Numbered from the stretch's first letter, positions 31,703 through 39,702 are shown. The stretch: DNA of 64,000 bases from Variovorax sp. WDL1 (GCF_001541225.1 NZ_LMTS01000025.1:149373-213372), one strand, 5' to 3'. Notes: generated from the letters alone by a model not told the origin. Translations and numbers: made by a program.

Positions 31703-32116
31703 ATGGAAAAACTCATTCGTTATCTCGGCGCCCTGGATTGGCTTCTGGCGGCAGGTACCGTGGCCGTAGGCCTTTTTCTTCAAAACTGGGTACTAGTCGC
31801 CTTTGGCGTTGCTGGCTTGCTGATGGCCTATCTCCAGCCAGCAAAGCGCGTAAACGCCTACATCACCAGGCGCATGACCCGCAAGCGAGACCCCGCGGCC
31901 GCTTCGACCGCCCAGGTCCAGCAGGACGAAGCCTTCTATGAAGCGGTCCTGGGCGAGGTCACTGACGTCGCAGTCGCAACCCCGGGTCCCAAGCGCACGT
32001 TCGCCTCCCCGCCCGTGGCCTACGGCGCGACATACCTCAGCGCGAGCAAGCACAACCAGCTCAAGCGGCCGTACCTGACGCTCCTCAACACGAAACCGCT
32101 CAACACGTTCAATTGA
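31703..32116 (+). CDS. membrane protein with cytosolic tail (137 aa)
   Basis: 137 residues. Two adjacent hydrophobic segments at about 8-26 and 28-46, then a basic stretch (YITRRMTRKRD) and a soluble tail of about 80 residues ending in Lys/Thr-rich sequence. The topology suggests a hairpin anchor with the tail in the cytosol. Unrecognised. Confidence 0.6.
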   Translation: MEKLIRYLGALDWLLAAGTVAVGLFLQNWVLVAFGVAGLLMAYLQPAKRVNAYITRRMTRKRDPAAASTAQVQQDEAFYEAVLGEVTDVAVATPGPKRTFASPPVAYGATYLSASKHNQLKRPYLTLLNTKPLNTFN

Positions 32117-32123
32117 GCGGCTA

Positions 32124-32130
32124 CCTATAC
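32124..32130 (+). promoter_or_regulatory. CCTATAC promoter-like motif
   Basis: CCTATAC 73 nt before the GTG at 32204 and 29 nt before a 15-codon ATG frame at 32160 that could be a leader peptide. Confidence 0.45.
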
Positions 32131-32203
32131 GCGCTGTCAACTTTCTAACCCCATTTGCCATGTCCGGACCATTCCACAATTCATCCCATCAGGGAGCCTC
32201 GCT

Positions 32204-32311
32204 GTGACACGCTGGCTTCGTCAAAACGCAGAGCTCATCACGGGAATCTGCGTTCTCCTAAGCGTCGTCCTGGGCGGCGCCCTCATCTACCTGCTCCATC
32301 TGAAGAGCTGA
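32204..32311 (+). CDS. tiny single-helix membrane protein (35 aa)
   Basis: 35 residues from GTG, preceded by AGGGAG at good spacing. Layout: polar start (TRWLRQNAELITG), one hydrophobic helix at about 12-31, short polar end. Its GTG overlaps the TGA of a 15-residue ATG frame (32160-32207), which would couple translation. Small single-helix proteins of this kind are common among phage host-takeover or lysis genes, but nothing specific is recognised. Confidence 0.5.
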   Translation: MTRWLRQNAELITGICVLLSVVLGGALIYLLHLKS

Positions 32312-32334
32312 CCAACCTTCTCTGAGGCTCCACA

Positions 32335-32859
32335 ATGCCGCCCTCCGACACCGACCTCCAGGCCCCGTCTTCCGCACCGGCGCTCAGGGAGCCCGGTCCG
32401 GAGGGCACATTGCTTCCGGCACACGTGGCTTCTGCGGCCGTCGGGCCATCGCTCGCCCGCTTGGTGCGCAATGCTGCACCGAGCCTATGGGCCAAGGCAC
32501 GCGCAGACCGACGGCTCGCACGCGAGCAGACTGAGCGGATGCTTGACCTCCTTGTTTGGGTCTTGGAGAAAAACGGCGCACGCGTCACTCGCACCGCCAA
32601 ACAGGAGTACTTTCACGAGGGACGGGTCATTGAGGGCCGCCTGGACTTGTTCGCCGAGCGGGGCGTCGAGAGACTGGCACTCGAGCTGGCCTTCCGCCCG
32701 GGCCGTACTACCTGTCTGAAGCTTCTCGCCGCGCGCCGCGCGGGCGCCGTTTCCCTGCTGCTCGCAGGCTTTGCTCGAACGCCGGAGGAAGCTCGCCAGG
32801 CAGTCGACCGGCTCCTGGGCCGGCCCACGGACGGGTGGTTCGCCCTCGCCTGCCTTTGA
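32335..32859 (+). CDS. unknown, possible degenerate PD-(D/E)XK-like protein
   Basis: 174 residues. The last 90 contain EYFHEGRVIEGRLDLFAERG followed by LALELAF and RAGAVSLLLAGF. The spacing of Asp (GRLDLF) and Glu (LALELA) resembles a PD-(D/E)XK nuclease core, but the lysine of the EXK motif is missing. It is either a degenerate nuclease fold or a chance resemblance. The N-terminus is disordered (Pro/Ala-rich). Confidence 0.55.
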   Translation: MPPSDTDLQAPSSAPALREPGPEGTLLPAHVASAAVGPSLARLVRNAAPSLWAKARADRRLAREQTERMLDLLVWVLEKNGARVTRTAKQEYFHEGRVIEGRLDLFAERGVERLALELAFRPGRTTCLKLLAARRAGAVSLLLAGFARTPEEARQAVDRLLGRPTDGWFALACL

Positions 32860-32891
32860 GCCGTTCGGGCCTTGCAGGCACCGCGGCTTTT

Positions 32892-33320
32892 TTAAGGCGC
32901 GATGCGCTCAGCCTTTAGAGCCCAACCCGACATCCTCAGGTGCGTGACCAGAAGAGTCTCGCCGGGGGCGGCGTCGATGGGCTTCTCAACGAAGTAGAAG
33001 CCGCCCGGGTCGCACTGCAGCCGGCTCCACCGGCTATCAGGGGCCTGCGCAACCTTGCACTGCGTCTCCACAAGCGCCAGCGAGCTTCTCGCTTCGACCA
33101 AGACCGTATCCACAGCAAGTCCAAAACTGAGAAAGCACAGCATCAACCCTACAACACCGCAGATGTGCTGGAGCTCGGATTTGACAACGTCCTTCCACTG
33201 AAGGGGGAGTATGGCGGGCAGTGCAAAGGGCAGGACGCCCACCCCGATGATGAACGCCCAGCGCCAGCCCCAGGCTGGCAACAGCACGTCCACCGCAAGC
33301 GAACGGAGCTCGGCGTCCAT
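32892..33320 (-). CDS. membrane protein (142 aa)
   Basis: 142 residues. Two membrane helices at about 20-38 and 52-70, with a C-terminal soluble domain containing a Cys pair (ETQCKVAQ, RLQCDPGGFYF), probably periplasmic. Last gene of a tight three-gene minus operon (6 nt after the previous gene). Unrecognised. Confidence 0.65.
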   Translation of the reverse strand: MDAELRSLAVDVLLPAWGWRWAFIIGVGVLPFALPAILPLQWKDVVKSELQHICGVVGLMLCFLSFGLAVDTVLVEARSSLALVETQCKVAQAPDSRWSRLQCDPGGFYFVEKPIDAAPGETLLVTHLRMSGWALKAERIAP

Positions 33321-33326
33321 GGCGCC

Positions 33327-33557
33327 TCAGCCGGCCGGAGCGCGCTCGCGGGCCGGGCGCTCCCACTGGTAGAAGATGACGCAGCCCTTCGCGTTCTGAA
33401 CCGGCGTCGACCCAGCCAGTTGCCAGCCCCCGCCCTTGGGCGGCTTGGGCGAAATCCTTGACATGTCCTCAGCCACGCGAGCGTGGTCCGGAAAGTCGGA
33501 AGGCACAACCGCGTACGTCACGCGGTATTCGAAATCGGGCTTTGCTAAATCGGTCAT
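33327..33557 (-). CDS. small unknown protein (76 aa)
   Basis: 76 residues from the ATG at 33557, which overlaps the upstream stop (ATGA). Strand-rich start (FEYRVTYAVVPSDFPDH) and a C-terminus reading VIFYQWERPARERAP. It resembles a small beta-sheet phage protein of unknown role; middle gene of the operon. Confidence 0.65.
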   Translation of the reverse strand: MTDLAKPDFEYRVTYAVVPSDFPDHARVAEDMSRISPKPPKGGGWQLAGSTPVQNAKGCVIFYQWERPARERAPAG

Positions 33558-33793
33558 TGGGGGGAAGTGAGGGAAATCGACCCGCTCGAGCGGGCCTGCA
33601 ACTGCGCCTCGAGCTGCGCGATGCGTTCGCGCTGCTGCGCGTACAGCAAGCGAAGCGCGAGTACCTCCAGGTGCAACGACTCGGCCTGCAAGTGGGCGTC
33701 CGCAACCGGCACTAGCGGCTGCCCGCTCTTGCTGGAATACGTGATGTGCCAAACATGCTGTGCTGGCCGGTCGGTTGCATACGAACGGGTCAT
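33554..33793 (-). CDS. small coiled-coil protein (79 aa)
   Basis: 79 residues. The C-terminal half has a heptad-like Leu/Gln/Ala/Glu pattern (LLYAQQRERIAQLEAQLQAR), so probably a coiled coil. First gene of the three-gene operon. Two motif variants (GCTAAAT, GCTAAAA) lie 5 and 18 nt upstream; no clear Shine-Dalgarno. Confidence 0.6.
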   Translation of the reverse strand: MTRSYATDRPAQHVWHITYSSKSGQPLVPVADAHLQAESLHLEVLALRLLYAQQRERIAQLEAQLQARSSGSISLTSPQ

Positions 33794-33798
33794 GGCCT

Positions 33799-33818
33799 AT
33801 TTAGCGTCCGGTTTTAGC
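33799..33818 (-). promoter_or_regulatory. two GCTAAA motif variants
   Basis: Minus-strand GCTAAAT (33799-33805) and GCTAAAA (33812-33818) 5 and 18 nt before the ATG at 33793. Confidence 0.35.
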
Positions 33819-33948
33819 CGCGTGGACGTCAAGCTTGGCCAGCCTGCCTGTTGCGCCTTCCCTCGAAGGTCGATGCGGAGTCCGAGCTCTCGTACCTAAA
33901 CGCGTTCCGCCCGCGGGCCCTTAAACGCCGCAGACGTTCGGGCCGCTC

Positions 33949-33955
33949 GCTATAC
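33949..33955 (+). promoter_or_regulatory. GCTATAC promoter-like motif
   Basis: GCTATAC 38 nt before the ATG at 33994; downstream CAGGAACATTTA is shared with the rIIA leader. Confidence 0.55.
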
Positions 33956-33993
33956 GGCCCAGGAACATTTAACTATTTGAACGTTGAGTCAAC

Positions 33994-34761
33994 ATGAAAA
34001 CATATTTTTTCGTACTCGGCGCTCCGGACCACGAAATGCAGGAAATTGCCCGCATCTGTGAAGAGCGCGGGCTCGCCTTCGGTTTTGCAACCGTCGGCGG
34101 GAACATCGTCCACTCGCACGAAGCCTATCAAGCAAATGGTGTCACCGCTCTCATTCCCGTGGGCGCACACCAGGTGTTTGTGGAGTGCGCCGTCATGGGG
34201 CTGAGGCCCGACGACATCATCGACCATCACCACCAGGGCGACCCCGGATACGGGATGCCGCCGGAGCAGTACTTCGAGGGTTCGTCGCTTGGCCAGTTCT
34301 TGCGCTTCATCGGCGTGAACCCCACCCAGCAACAGCTGGTCATCGCTGCGGCGGACCACTGCCTGACTTCGGCCTACCAAGGTCGATGCCCGGGCGTAAC
34401 CCCTGAGGAGCTGGCCGCCTGGCGCATCGCGAGTCGCTGCCGGGCCAGGGGCCTGACCGAGGTTGAACTGCATCGCCAGATTGACCATGCGTCGAAGCTT
34501 CTGGAGGCAGCTCCACGCATCTCGCTGGCCGGCGAGCAGGTCGCGTTCATCGAGGAGCCGCCCACGGAAGTGAGCGAGGCATCCGCTCGTCTCGGCATGC
34601 CCTACATCTACGTGAGGCGCCAGGATGCGAAGCAGCTCAAGGCCGGCATCAGGAGCGCGCCTGCGCACCTGGTGCAGGCATGGATGGACAACTGTGGATT
34701 GGCTCGGCTCTACGGCGACCCCCAACGCGGTTTCGCCGGTGGCTACCTACCCCGCCACTGA
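33994..34761 (+). CDS. unknown protein with DHH-like and ADHC motifs
   Basis: 255 residues. Conserved-looking segments are FVLGAPDHEMQEIARI at the N-terminus, IIDHHHQGDPGYG near residue 75, and VIAAADHCLTSAYQGRCPGV near residue 118. The clustered Asp/His residues suggest a metal-dependent hydrolase, and the literal DHH recalls DHH phosphoesterases, but motif order does not clearly fit. I have the impression of a family spread among phages and environmental bacteria; function unknown. Confidence 0.7.
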   Translation: MKTYFFVLGAPDHEMQEIARICEERGLAFGFATVGGNIVHSHEAYQANGVTALIPVGAHQVFVECAVMGLRPDDIIDHHHQGDPGYGMPPEQYFEGSSLGQFLRFIGVNPTQQQLVIAAADHCLTSAYQGRCPGVTPEELAAWRIASRCRARGLTEVELHRQIDHASKLLEAAPRISLAGEQVAFIEEPPTEVSEASARLGMPYIYVRRQDAKQLKAGIRSAPAHLVQAWMDNCGLARLYGDPQRGFAGGYLPRH

Positions 34762-34777
34762 CTACATCAACATTCGA

Positions 34778-34809
34778 GGCCCCTGACATTCGTGTCAGGG
34801 GCCTTTTCT
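34778..34809 (+). terminator. rho-independent terminator
   Basis: 11-bp stem GGCCCCTGACA/TGTCAGGGGCC followed by TTTTCTATT. Confidence 0.9.
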
Positions 34810-34831
34810 ATTGTGACCTTCCGCATCGGGC

Positions 34832-34861
34832 AAAAGCAAAACCAGCCGCAAGGGCTGGTTT
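34832..34861 (-). terminator. rho-independent terminator
   Basis: Minus-strand stem AAACCAGCC/GGCTGGTTT then TGCTTTTG; ends the exonuclease gene. Confidence 0.75.
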
Positions 34862-34867
34862 CGGGAA

Positions 34868-35710
34868 TCACACGTAGCGGATGTACATGCTACTCGACGG
34901 CGTTTGGTACTGCTTGAGGTCCACCCCTTCGAGGTGGTTGGCCTGCACCTTCTTCCAGTCGGTCTTGGTGCTGGGGGTGTATGTGACCTCAAAGAGCTCG
35001 GTCGCAAAGTCCTTGCCGGCGGTCAGCTTCTTGACAGGCTCGGTATAGCGGTCGTACTCCTTTTCCAGGACCTTCTTGAGGTCGGCCAGCAACAGCGCGC
35101 GCTTGGCCATGCCCTCAATGGAATCAGGCACCGCATCTCCGAGGGGAAACGGCAGCACGGCATTGAGGCGCGCGACAAGCTGGTTGGCGTCTGCCAGAAG
35201 GGGTGGATACACGGCTGCGAGCATTTCGCAGTCGACGAAGGCCCCGTGGAGCACGCGCTTGGTGCGGTCGATGCCGTAGCGGTCGCACAGCGCGTCCAGG
35301 GTGTGAACCTTGGCCGTCGTGTGCCGCCGCGACATCGCCAGCGTGTCAGTCGTGCGCTCGACGATTTTATCCATCTTGCCTCCGCGGACCAAGCGCAGTT
35401 CCTCGTCGAGGAAGCGCAGGTCGAAGGGCGCGTTGTGGATGACCACGTGTTGTCCGGCGATGAACTCCTTGAAGTCCTTCACGACCTCCTTGAAGACAGG
35501 TTCACTCTTCAGGTCGGACCAGGTCTTGCCGTGCACCCGGGAGACCTCGAGGGGAATTTCCCGTTCGGGGTTGATGAACCGGTGAAAGGTGTTGCCGGTG
35601 GGCAGGCCGGTCTCGGGGTCGAAGTCGAGCGCTGCGATTTCGATGAGCCGGTCTGCGCCGGCGTCCAGGCCCGTGGTCTCGGTGTCGAGAGCGATTGTGC
35701 GAATTTGCAT
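34868..35710 (-). CDS. DnaQ-like 3'-5' exonuclease
   Basis: 280 residues. Exo I TIALDTETTGLD at residues 5-16, FHRFINPEREIP, Exo II VVIHNAPFDLRFLD near residue 92, and Exo III HGAFVDCEMLAAVY near residue 154 match the epsilon subunit of DNA polymerase III more closely than the 20918 enzyme does. The C-terminal 100 residues are extra. It may proofread for the phage polymerase or degrade DNA ends. GCTACAC lies 32 nt upstream. Confidence 0.92.
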   Translation of the reverse strand: MQIRTIALDTETTGLDAGADRLIEIAALDFDPETGLPTGNTFHRFINPEREIPLEVSRVHGKTWSDLKSEPVFKEVVKDFKEFIAGQHVVIHNAPFDLRFLDEELRLVRGGKMDKIVERTTDTLAMSRRHTTAKVHTLDALCDRYGIDRTKRVLHGAFVDCEMLAAVYPPLLADANQLVARLNAVLPFPLGDAVPDSIEGMAKRALLLADLKKVLEKEYDRYTEPVKKLTAGKDFATELFEVTYTPSTKTDWKKVQANHLEGVDLKQYQTPSSSMYIRYV

Positions 35711-35742
35711 TGTGCAGGTGTCCTAGTGGTGGAATACCCTGC

Positions 35743-35749
35743 GTGTAGC
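35743..35749 (-). promoter_or_regulatory. GCTACAC promoter-like motif
   Basis: Minus-strand GCTACAC 32 nt before the exonuclease start. Confidence 0.55.
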
Positions 35750-35795
35750 TACAACGGCGCAGCGCCGCCGGGCCGGGCGGCCCGCGGATATAGGC

Positions 35796-36536
35796 CTACG
35801 GCTTGTCGACGCCCCGGCACGAGAGCGTCATGCCCTTGTCGTCCATCTCAGCGCGGCACCCCGGCGCCCACGGATGCGTGCCCGCCATGAAGCTCTCCAG
35901 CTCCGCGGCGTACGCGCGAAATTCAGTGTCCTTAGCGCCCTCGCACTGCTGGGTGCGTTTCAGGCTCGCGGTCTGGCTGACCTGGGTCAGCAGCGCCGCA
36001 GCGAGCGCCCTCGCGTGCGCGGGTTCGCCGATGTCAGCGCGACTCCCGAGCACTGCGATGGCGAATGGAAGGTCGCTTTCCGCCATCATTAGGAGCACCG
36101 CCTCCGGTGCCTGGATGCAGTTCAAGGCTTCTTCTCGCAAGTTCGCAAAGTCCTCCAGCTTGAGGCCAAGGGACGCCACTGCTTTACGTTGCTCTAACGT
36201 CGCGCCGTCACCCAGCAAGGCGCTGAACGCGCCCGCTCGGAACTCCGGGTCGGGGACCAGGAGTTCAGGGAGCTTCTCCGCAACGCTCTGGCGGGCTTCC
36301 TTGTCCGTGGCCACCGCCCACCCGCCCTTGCAACCAACGCTCGCCCAGCGGTCCGGCGTCACCTTGCCCTCGCTCACGAGCAGGGAGCCATACCGCGAAA
36401 CTTCAGCTGGCGTGGCCTTGTCGGCAATGCACTGAGCGACGATGTCAAGGTCCGGTTTCCCGGTGCACCCCATCAAGGCGCTGAGAAACACGCCAAACAC
36501 GGGCAGTAGGAGGAAGCGGGCGAAACGACGATTCAT
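35796..36536 (-). CDS. predicted lipoprotein (246 aa)
   Basis: 246 residues with a lipoprotein signal peptide: basic start MNRRFARF, hydrophobic core, lipobox LMGC near residue 23. The mature part is Ala/Leu/Glu rich with at least four further Cys residues, suggesting disulfides. No family recognised. Periplasmic localisation adds to the envelope-directed genes of this window. Confidence 0.75.
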   Translation of the reverse strand: MNRRFARFLLLPVFGVFLSALMGCTGKPDLDIVAQCIADKATPAEVSRYGSLLVSEGKVTPDRWASVGCKGGWAVATDKEARQSVAEKLPELLVPDPEFRAGAFSALLGDGATLEQRKAVASLGLKLEDFANLREEALNCIQAPEAVLLMMAESDLPFAIAVLGSRADIGEPAHARALAAALLTQVSQTASLKRTQQCEGAKDTEFRAYAAELESFMAGTHPWAPGCRAEMDDKGMTLSCRGVDKP

Positions 36537-36563
36537 GGCGTGTTGTGGGTTCGAAGACGCAAC

Positions 36564-36583
36564 CTGTAGCTGGCGCGTTTAGC
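36564..36583 (-). promoter_or_regulatory. GCTAAAC and GCTACAG motifs
   Basis: Minus-strand GCTAAAC (36577-36583) and GCTACAG (36564-36570) 40 and 27 nt before the lipoprotein start; tandem sites. Confidence 0.5.
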
Positions 36584-36612
36584 CAAAAGAAAGTCGCCCA
36601 ATGGGGCGACTT
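36584..36612 (-). terminator. rho-independent terminator
   Basis: Minus-strand stem AAGTCGCCC/GGGCGACTT then TCTTTTGG; ends the gene at 36623-37015. Confidence 0.75.
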
Positions 36613-36622
36613 GGAAGGAAGG

Positions 36623-37015
36623 TCAGAACGAATCCGCGTGCAACTCGACCAGCTGGTCGAGGGCAAGCGCTCGGCCTTGAGCGTCGTGGAGGACCCAGCC
36701 TGCGCCGGTCTGCACTGCGCGAACCCAAACTTGGCGGTCGTCCTCGAGTACGGCGACAACCTGGTCGAGGGGGCTCATGTGCAGGTCCTCTAGCGCACAT
36801 TCCTGCTCGCCGAGGCCGGTGCGCACCACCACGGGGTAGTCGTGGCCTGGGTACAGCGAGAGCTCCGCGTCGTTGTAGCGCAGCACAAGGGCCAACTCGT
36901 CGGTGTCTTTCAGCACGACGAAGCGTCCCGGCGTCAGTTGACGGCTGCGGGCCGCTTCGATGGCGCCTTGCAGCTGGATGAAGTTGGTACGCATTCCTGC
37001 CGCAAGCTGGCTCAT
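36623..37015 (-). CDS. unknown protein (130 aa)
   Basis: 130 residues. After a helical N-terminus (NFIQLQGAIEAARSRQL) it is strand-rich (RFVVLKDTDELALVLRYN, VWVRAVQTGAGWVL), resembling a small SH3-like or tandem-barrel protein. No recognised family. A GCTATCA variant lies 32 nt upstream. Confidence 0.6.
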   Translation of the reverse strand: MSQLAAGMRTNFIQLQGAIEAARSRQLTPGRFVVLKDTDELALVLRYNDAELSLYPGHDYPVVVRTGLGEQECALEDLHMSPLDQVVAVLEDDRQVWVRAVQTGAGWVLHDAQGRALALDQLVELHADSF

Positions 37016-37047
37016 GCGGTCGAGAAAAGGGGTCTGAAGTTGAAGAT

Positions 37048-37054
37048 TGATAGC
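37048..37054 (-). promoter_or_regulatory. GCTATCA promoter-like variant
   Basis: Minus-strand GCTATCA 32 nt before the start at 37015; weak match, good spacing. Confidence 0.3.
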
Positions 37055-37083
37055 GGGCCTCTCTGGATGTCAGCAAAAAACAC

Positions 37084-37404
37084 TCACGCGCGCCGCTTGG
37101 GTGCTCGTGCCGTGTATAGCCATGCAGCCAGGAATGGGACCTCGACCAGCACCAGCAGGAAGCCGAAGAAGAGCGGTCCGATGCTCAGTTGTGCCTGTAC
37201 GGATTCCGCCGGCAGACCGCCTGCCCAGTGCGACCGGATGGAACTCGAAAGCCACAGGGACGTGAAGGCAAAGCTGATGGCAGGAGCAACGGTGTACCAG
37301 GCGCGCTTGAGGGACGCCGCCTTGAAGAGGCGCAGGATGGCCTGCGCGTACAGCAGGCACGGCAGGAGAAACGAAAGGACCGAGGCGAGTGTAGCTTGAG
37401 TCAT
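37084..37404 (-). CDS. membrane protein (106 aa)
   Basis: 106 residues from the ATG at 37404 (MTQATLASVLSFLLPCLLYA). Three hydrophobic segments at about 5-24, 35-53 and 75-96, basic C-terminal tail APKRRA. Unrecognised small inner-membrane protein. Confidence 0.6.
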   Translation of the reverse strand: MTQATLASVLSFLLPCLLYAQAILRLFKAASLKRAWYTVAPAISFAFTSLWLSSSIRSHWAGGLPAESVQAQLSIGPLFFGFLLVLVEVPFLAAWLYTARAPKRRA

Positions 37405-37459
37405 GGCGAATAGGCGGAGCCTCGGATGCGTGCGGCGCACGCGACGGCCGAGGCCTCAC

Positions 37460-37466
37460 CTATAGC
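37460..37466 (-). promoter_or_regulatory. GCTATAG promoter-like motif
   Basis: Minus-strand GCTATAG 55 nt before the ATG at 37404. Confidence 0.45.
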
Positions 37467-37494
37467 CCATGGATTTAGATTTCCGGCTGCGTGT

Positions 37495-37501
37495 TCTAGA
37501 C
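37495..37501 (+). promoter_or_regulatory. TCTAGAC promoter-like motif
   Basis: TCTAGAC 25 nt before the ATG at 37527. Confidence 0.4.
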
Positions 37502-37526
37502 GGGAGCAGGAACCCACTTTTCATCC

Positions 37527-37934
37527 ATGACAACCACCACGACCCCTCGTCCCTTCAGCCGCAGCCAGGCGCTCGCCGTCCTTGAGATGCAAGGCGCTCA
37601 GTCGGCCCACCTCGTCGACGCGGTTTTGCTCGGGCTGGCCGAACTCAACGAGCAGTCGGCAAGGGATGGCAGCGCCCAGGCACAGCTGCGCGTGCTCTTC
37701 AGCCAGGTCGACCCCACTCGGGTTCAGTTTGCGCTGTTCGCCGGCGAGCAACGGGTGCAGCTCTGCGCGTACGAGTACGACCCTGAGATGATGGGTGGCC
37801 CGGAGCTCGCCTGCACCGACGTCGACGGCCAGCTCTCTGGGCCCTGTGCCCTCACGAGGCGCCTGCATCCCTTGATGGACATGGCCCTCGCGCGGATGGA
37901 GAGCCAGGTCTGGGCGCGAGTTACGGGCGGATGA
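37527..37934 (+). CDS. unknown acidic protein (135 aa)
   Basis: 135 residues with a Thr-rich start (MTTTTTPRPFSRSQALAVLE). Mixed alpha/beta, acidic, several Cys in the second half. No recognised domain. Its 3' end overlaps the convergent gene 37921-38142 by 14 nt. Confidence 0.65.
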   Translation: MTTTTTPRPFSRSQALAVLEMQGAQSAHLVDAVLLGLAELNEQSARDGSAQAQLRVLFSQVDPTRVQFALFAGEQRVQLCAYEYDPEMMGGPELACTDVDGQLSGPCALTRRLHPLMDMALARMESQVWARVTGG

Positions 37935-38142
37935 GCCCCGGCAGCGGGCCGAGCGCGCTGCGGTAGAAGCTGCGAACGGAGCGGGAGATGAAAGGCAGGA
38001 CGAACATCACCGCGCTGACCGCGAGGCAGGCGCGCTCCATGGTCATGCCATCGGTGACGAGCATAGCTTGGGCGGAGATTTGCAAGGCGAAGAGCTTCGC
38101 CAGAGAGATTGCTTGGGACTTGGACATGGGTTTGATTTTCAA
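37921..38142 (-). CDS. small membrane protein (73 aa)
   Basis: 73 residues (MKIKPMSKSQAISLAKLF start; an inner ATG at 38127 is possible). One or two hydrophobic segments, at about 16-30 and 41-58. Unrecognised. Convergent overlap with the plus gene ending at 37934. Confidence 0.5.
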   Translation of the reverse strand: MKIKPMSKSQAISLAKLFALQISAQAMLVTDGMTMERACLAVSAVMFVLPFISRSVRSFYRSALGPLPGLIRP

Positions 38143-38276
38143 GGCGGTTTCCTCGCCAACTTAGCTACAGGGGAACGGGAGCGGAATGAATCACTTTAAG
38201 CCGCTTTCATCAATCTAAAGCGCAGCCATTGTAGCACACCTAAAATGCATCCCGTAAGCATTGTTTTAGGTCGAGG

Positions 38277-38283
38277 GCTAAAC
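38277..38283 (+). promoter_or_regulatory. GCTAAAC promoter-like motif
   Basis: GCTAAAC 46 nt before the ATG at 38330. Confidence 0.45.
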
Positions 38284-38329
38284 TCGTCTTTCTACAAGTC
38301 GCATCACAGCTCCGCGGGCATGAGCCGCA

Positions 38330-38716
38330 ATGCGAAGGTTCTTCCCCCTCTACAGTGTCTACCGACAGGCAAGCAGCCAGACAAGGTTCCGTCCTTCTCT
38401 GGGCTCTTTCCTCGTCGTCCTCGACCCGCCGGTCCTGGATGCTCTCGCGCGTCAGCTCGAGGCGCTGCACTGCGTAGGGCTTCCAACAGCTCAAGTCGAG
38501 GACCTCCTGCAACTCGTTGCGGCGCTTGCCGAGGATGACGGGCTCCCCATTGAGGACGCCGCGGCGCTCCTGCCGCCCTTCGCCGCTGCCGTCGATGTCG
38601 CTCGGTTCTCAGGGCCTGATGACGTCGCGCTCAACGTCGCAACCCTGACCCTCAAACGCTTGGGCCTCTCTACACAACTTCAAGCCTCGGGCGCGCTGAG
38701 CGCGCACCTGCACTGA
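38330..38716 (+). CDS. unknown helical protein upstream of SSB
   Basis: 128 residues. Residues 28-90 are helical Leu/Ala/Glu ([20 protein letters not shown]), the rest Ala/Val-rich. No motif recognised. The SSB gene follows 55 nt later without an intervening terminator or promoter motif, so the two are probably co-transcribed. Confidence 0.6.
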   Translation: MRRFFPLYSVYRQASSQTRFRPSLGSFLVVLDPPVLDALARQLEALHCVGLPTAQVEDLLQLVAALAEDDGLPIEDAAALLPPFAAAVDVARFSGPDDVALNVATLTLKRLGLSTQLQASGALSAHLH

Positions 38717-38771
38717 CCCCTTTCCCACCCCCTCCTCCCACAACTCACTCTCACTTCGAACTGAACCTTCC

Positions 38772-39125
38772 ATGTCCATCAACAAAGTCATCATCGTCGG
38801 CAACCTTGGCAACGACCCGGAAATGAACATCCTGCCTTCCGGCGAGGCCGTCGCGAACTTCAGTGTCGCCACGAGCGAACGCTGGACCGACAAGGAGTCG
38901 GGCGAGCGCAAGGAACAGACGGAGTGGCACCGTGTGACCGTGTACGGCAAGCTGGCCGACGTGGTGGCCCAATACGTCACCAAGGGGCGCCAGGTCTACA
39001 TCGAGGGCAAGCTGCGCACGCGCAAGTACACCGACAAGGATGGCGTGGAGAAGTACACGACCGAAATCGTCGGCCGCGAGCTCCAGCTGCTGGGCAAGCG
39101 CGACGAGGCCGCATCCGGCGCCTGA
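38772..39125 (+). CDS. ssb: single-stranded DNA-binding protein
   Basis: 117 residues. Complete OB-fold SSB core: [66 protein letters not shown]. It stops at about residue 115, right after the OB fold. The Gly/Pro linker and acidic DDDIPF-type tip that bacterial SSBs use to recruit partners is absent. It should coat single-stranded DNA during phage replication. Confidence 0.95.
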   Translation: MSINKVIIVGNLGNDPEMNILPSGEAVANFSVATSERWTDKESGERKEQTEWHRVTVYGKLADVVAQYVTKGRQVYIEGKLRTRKYTDKDGVEKYTTEIVGRELQLLGKRDEAASGA

Positions 39126-39148
39126 TAGCCTCCCTCCCCCCCAAGCTC

Positions 39149-39172
39149 AAAGGACCGGACCACCGGTCCTTT
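39149..39172 (+). terminator. rho-independent terminator
   Basis: Stem AAAGGACCGG-ACCA-CCGGTCCTTT; ends the ssb unit. Confidence 0.8.
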
Positions 39173-39224
39173 GTCATTGGGGAGAACGCGTTTTCTCTTG
39201 GATTTTGTGATGTGAAACCCGCGT

Positions 39225-39231
39225 GCTAGAT
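39225..39231 (+). promoter_or_regulatory. GCTAGAT motif, leaderless spacing
   Basis: GCTAGAT 7 nt before the ATG at 39239; GCTAGATTCAG recurs at 42537. Confidence 0.35.
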
Positions 39232-39238
39232 TCAGCCG

Positions 39239-39610
39239 ATGGCTGCGCGTACCTCGTCACCCTCCAAGGAATTCTGGAACACCTTTCGGCATCTGGTCCT
39301 CGTGGCCGCGGATGGCCGCGTGTGGTTGACACGAGCAGGCCAGTACGCCCTGGCCGCGCCGCTCGAAACGGCGCTCGGGGCGCCCTACGTCGCTCTGCCT
39401 TGGCAAGACTTTGCGGCGTTTGCCATCAAAGCCCTTCCGTACGCCGACCTCCGTGCCCCCGACCTCACACACCTGCGGCAGCAGCCTCCTGGCAGCCCCG
39501 AGCGCCTGTTGATGGCTGAGCTTCTTGGTCAGCCGCATTTGGCGCACGCCCCCTGCGGCGCAGCACCTGTGGTCAACTTCCTGAAGTGGCGCGCGCGCCG
39601 CGCAGCCTAG
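39239..39610 (+). CDS. unknown protein (123 aa)
   Basis: 123 residues starting MAARTSSPSKEFWNTFRHL. Ala/Leu/Pro-rich with a basic C-terminus (NFLKWRARRAA); no recognised domain. No Shine-Dalgarno is visible and the promoter-like motif ends 7 nt upstream, so it may be translated from a leaderless message. Confidence 0.6.
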   Translation: MAARTSSPSKEFWNTFRHLVLVAADGRVWLTRAGQYALAAPLETALGAPYVALPWQDFAAFAIKALPYADLRAPDLTHLRQQPPGSPERLLMAELLGQPHLAHAPCGAAPVVNFLKWRARRAA

Positions 39611-39661
39611 CGCACGTATACCGTACGGCGAGGTATCGCCGCCATAGCGATAAGAGGGCTC

Positions 39662-39668
39662 CCTACAC
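39662..39668 (+). promoter_or_regulatory. CCTACAC promoter-like motif
   Basis: CCTACAC 34 nt before the ATG at 39703; this spacing selects that ATG. Directly downstream is a TTTGAGG/CCTCAAA hairpin (39670-39690) in the leader. Confidence 0.45.
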
Positions 39669-39702
39669 CTTTGAGGCAACACACCTCAAAGGAAACCAGG
39701 GA

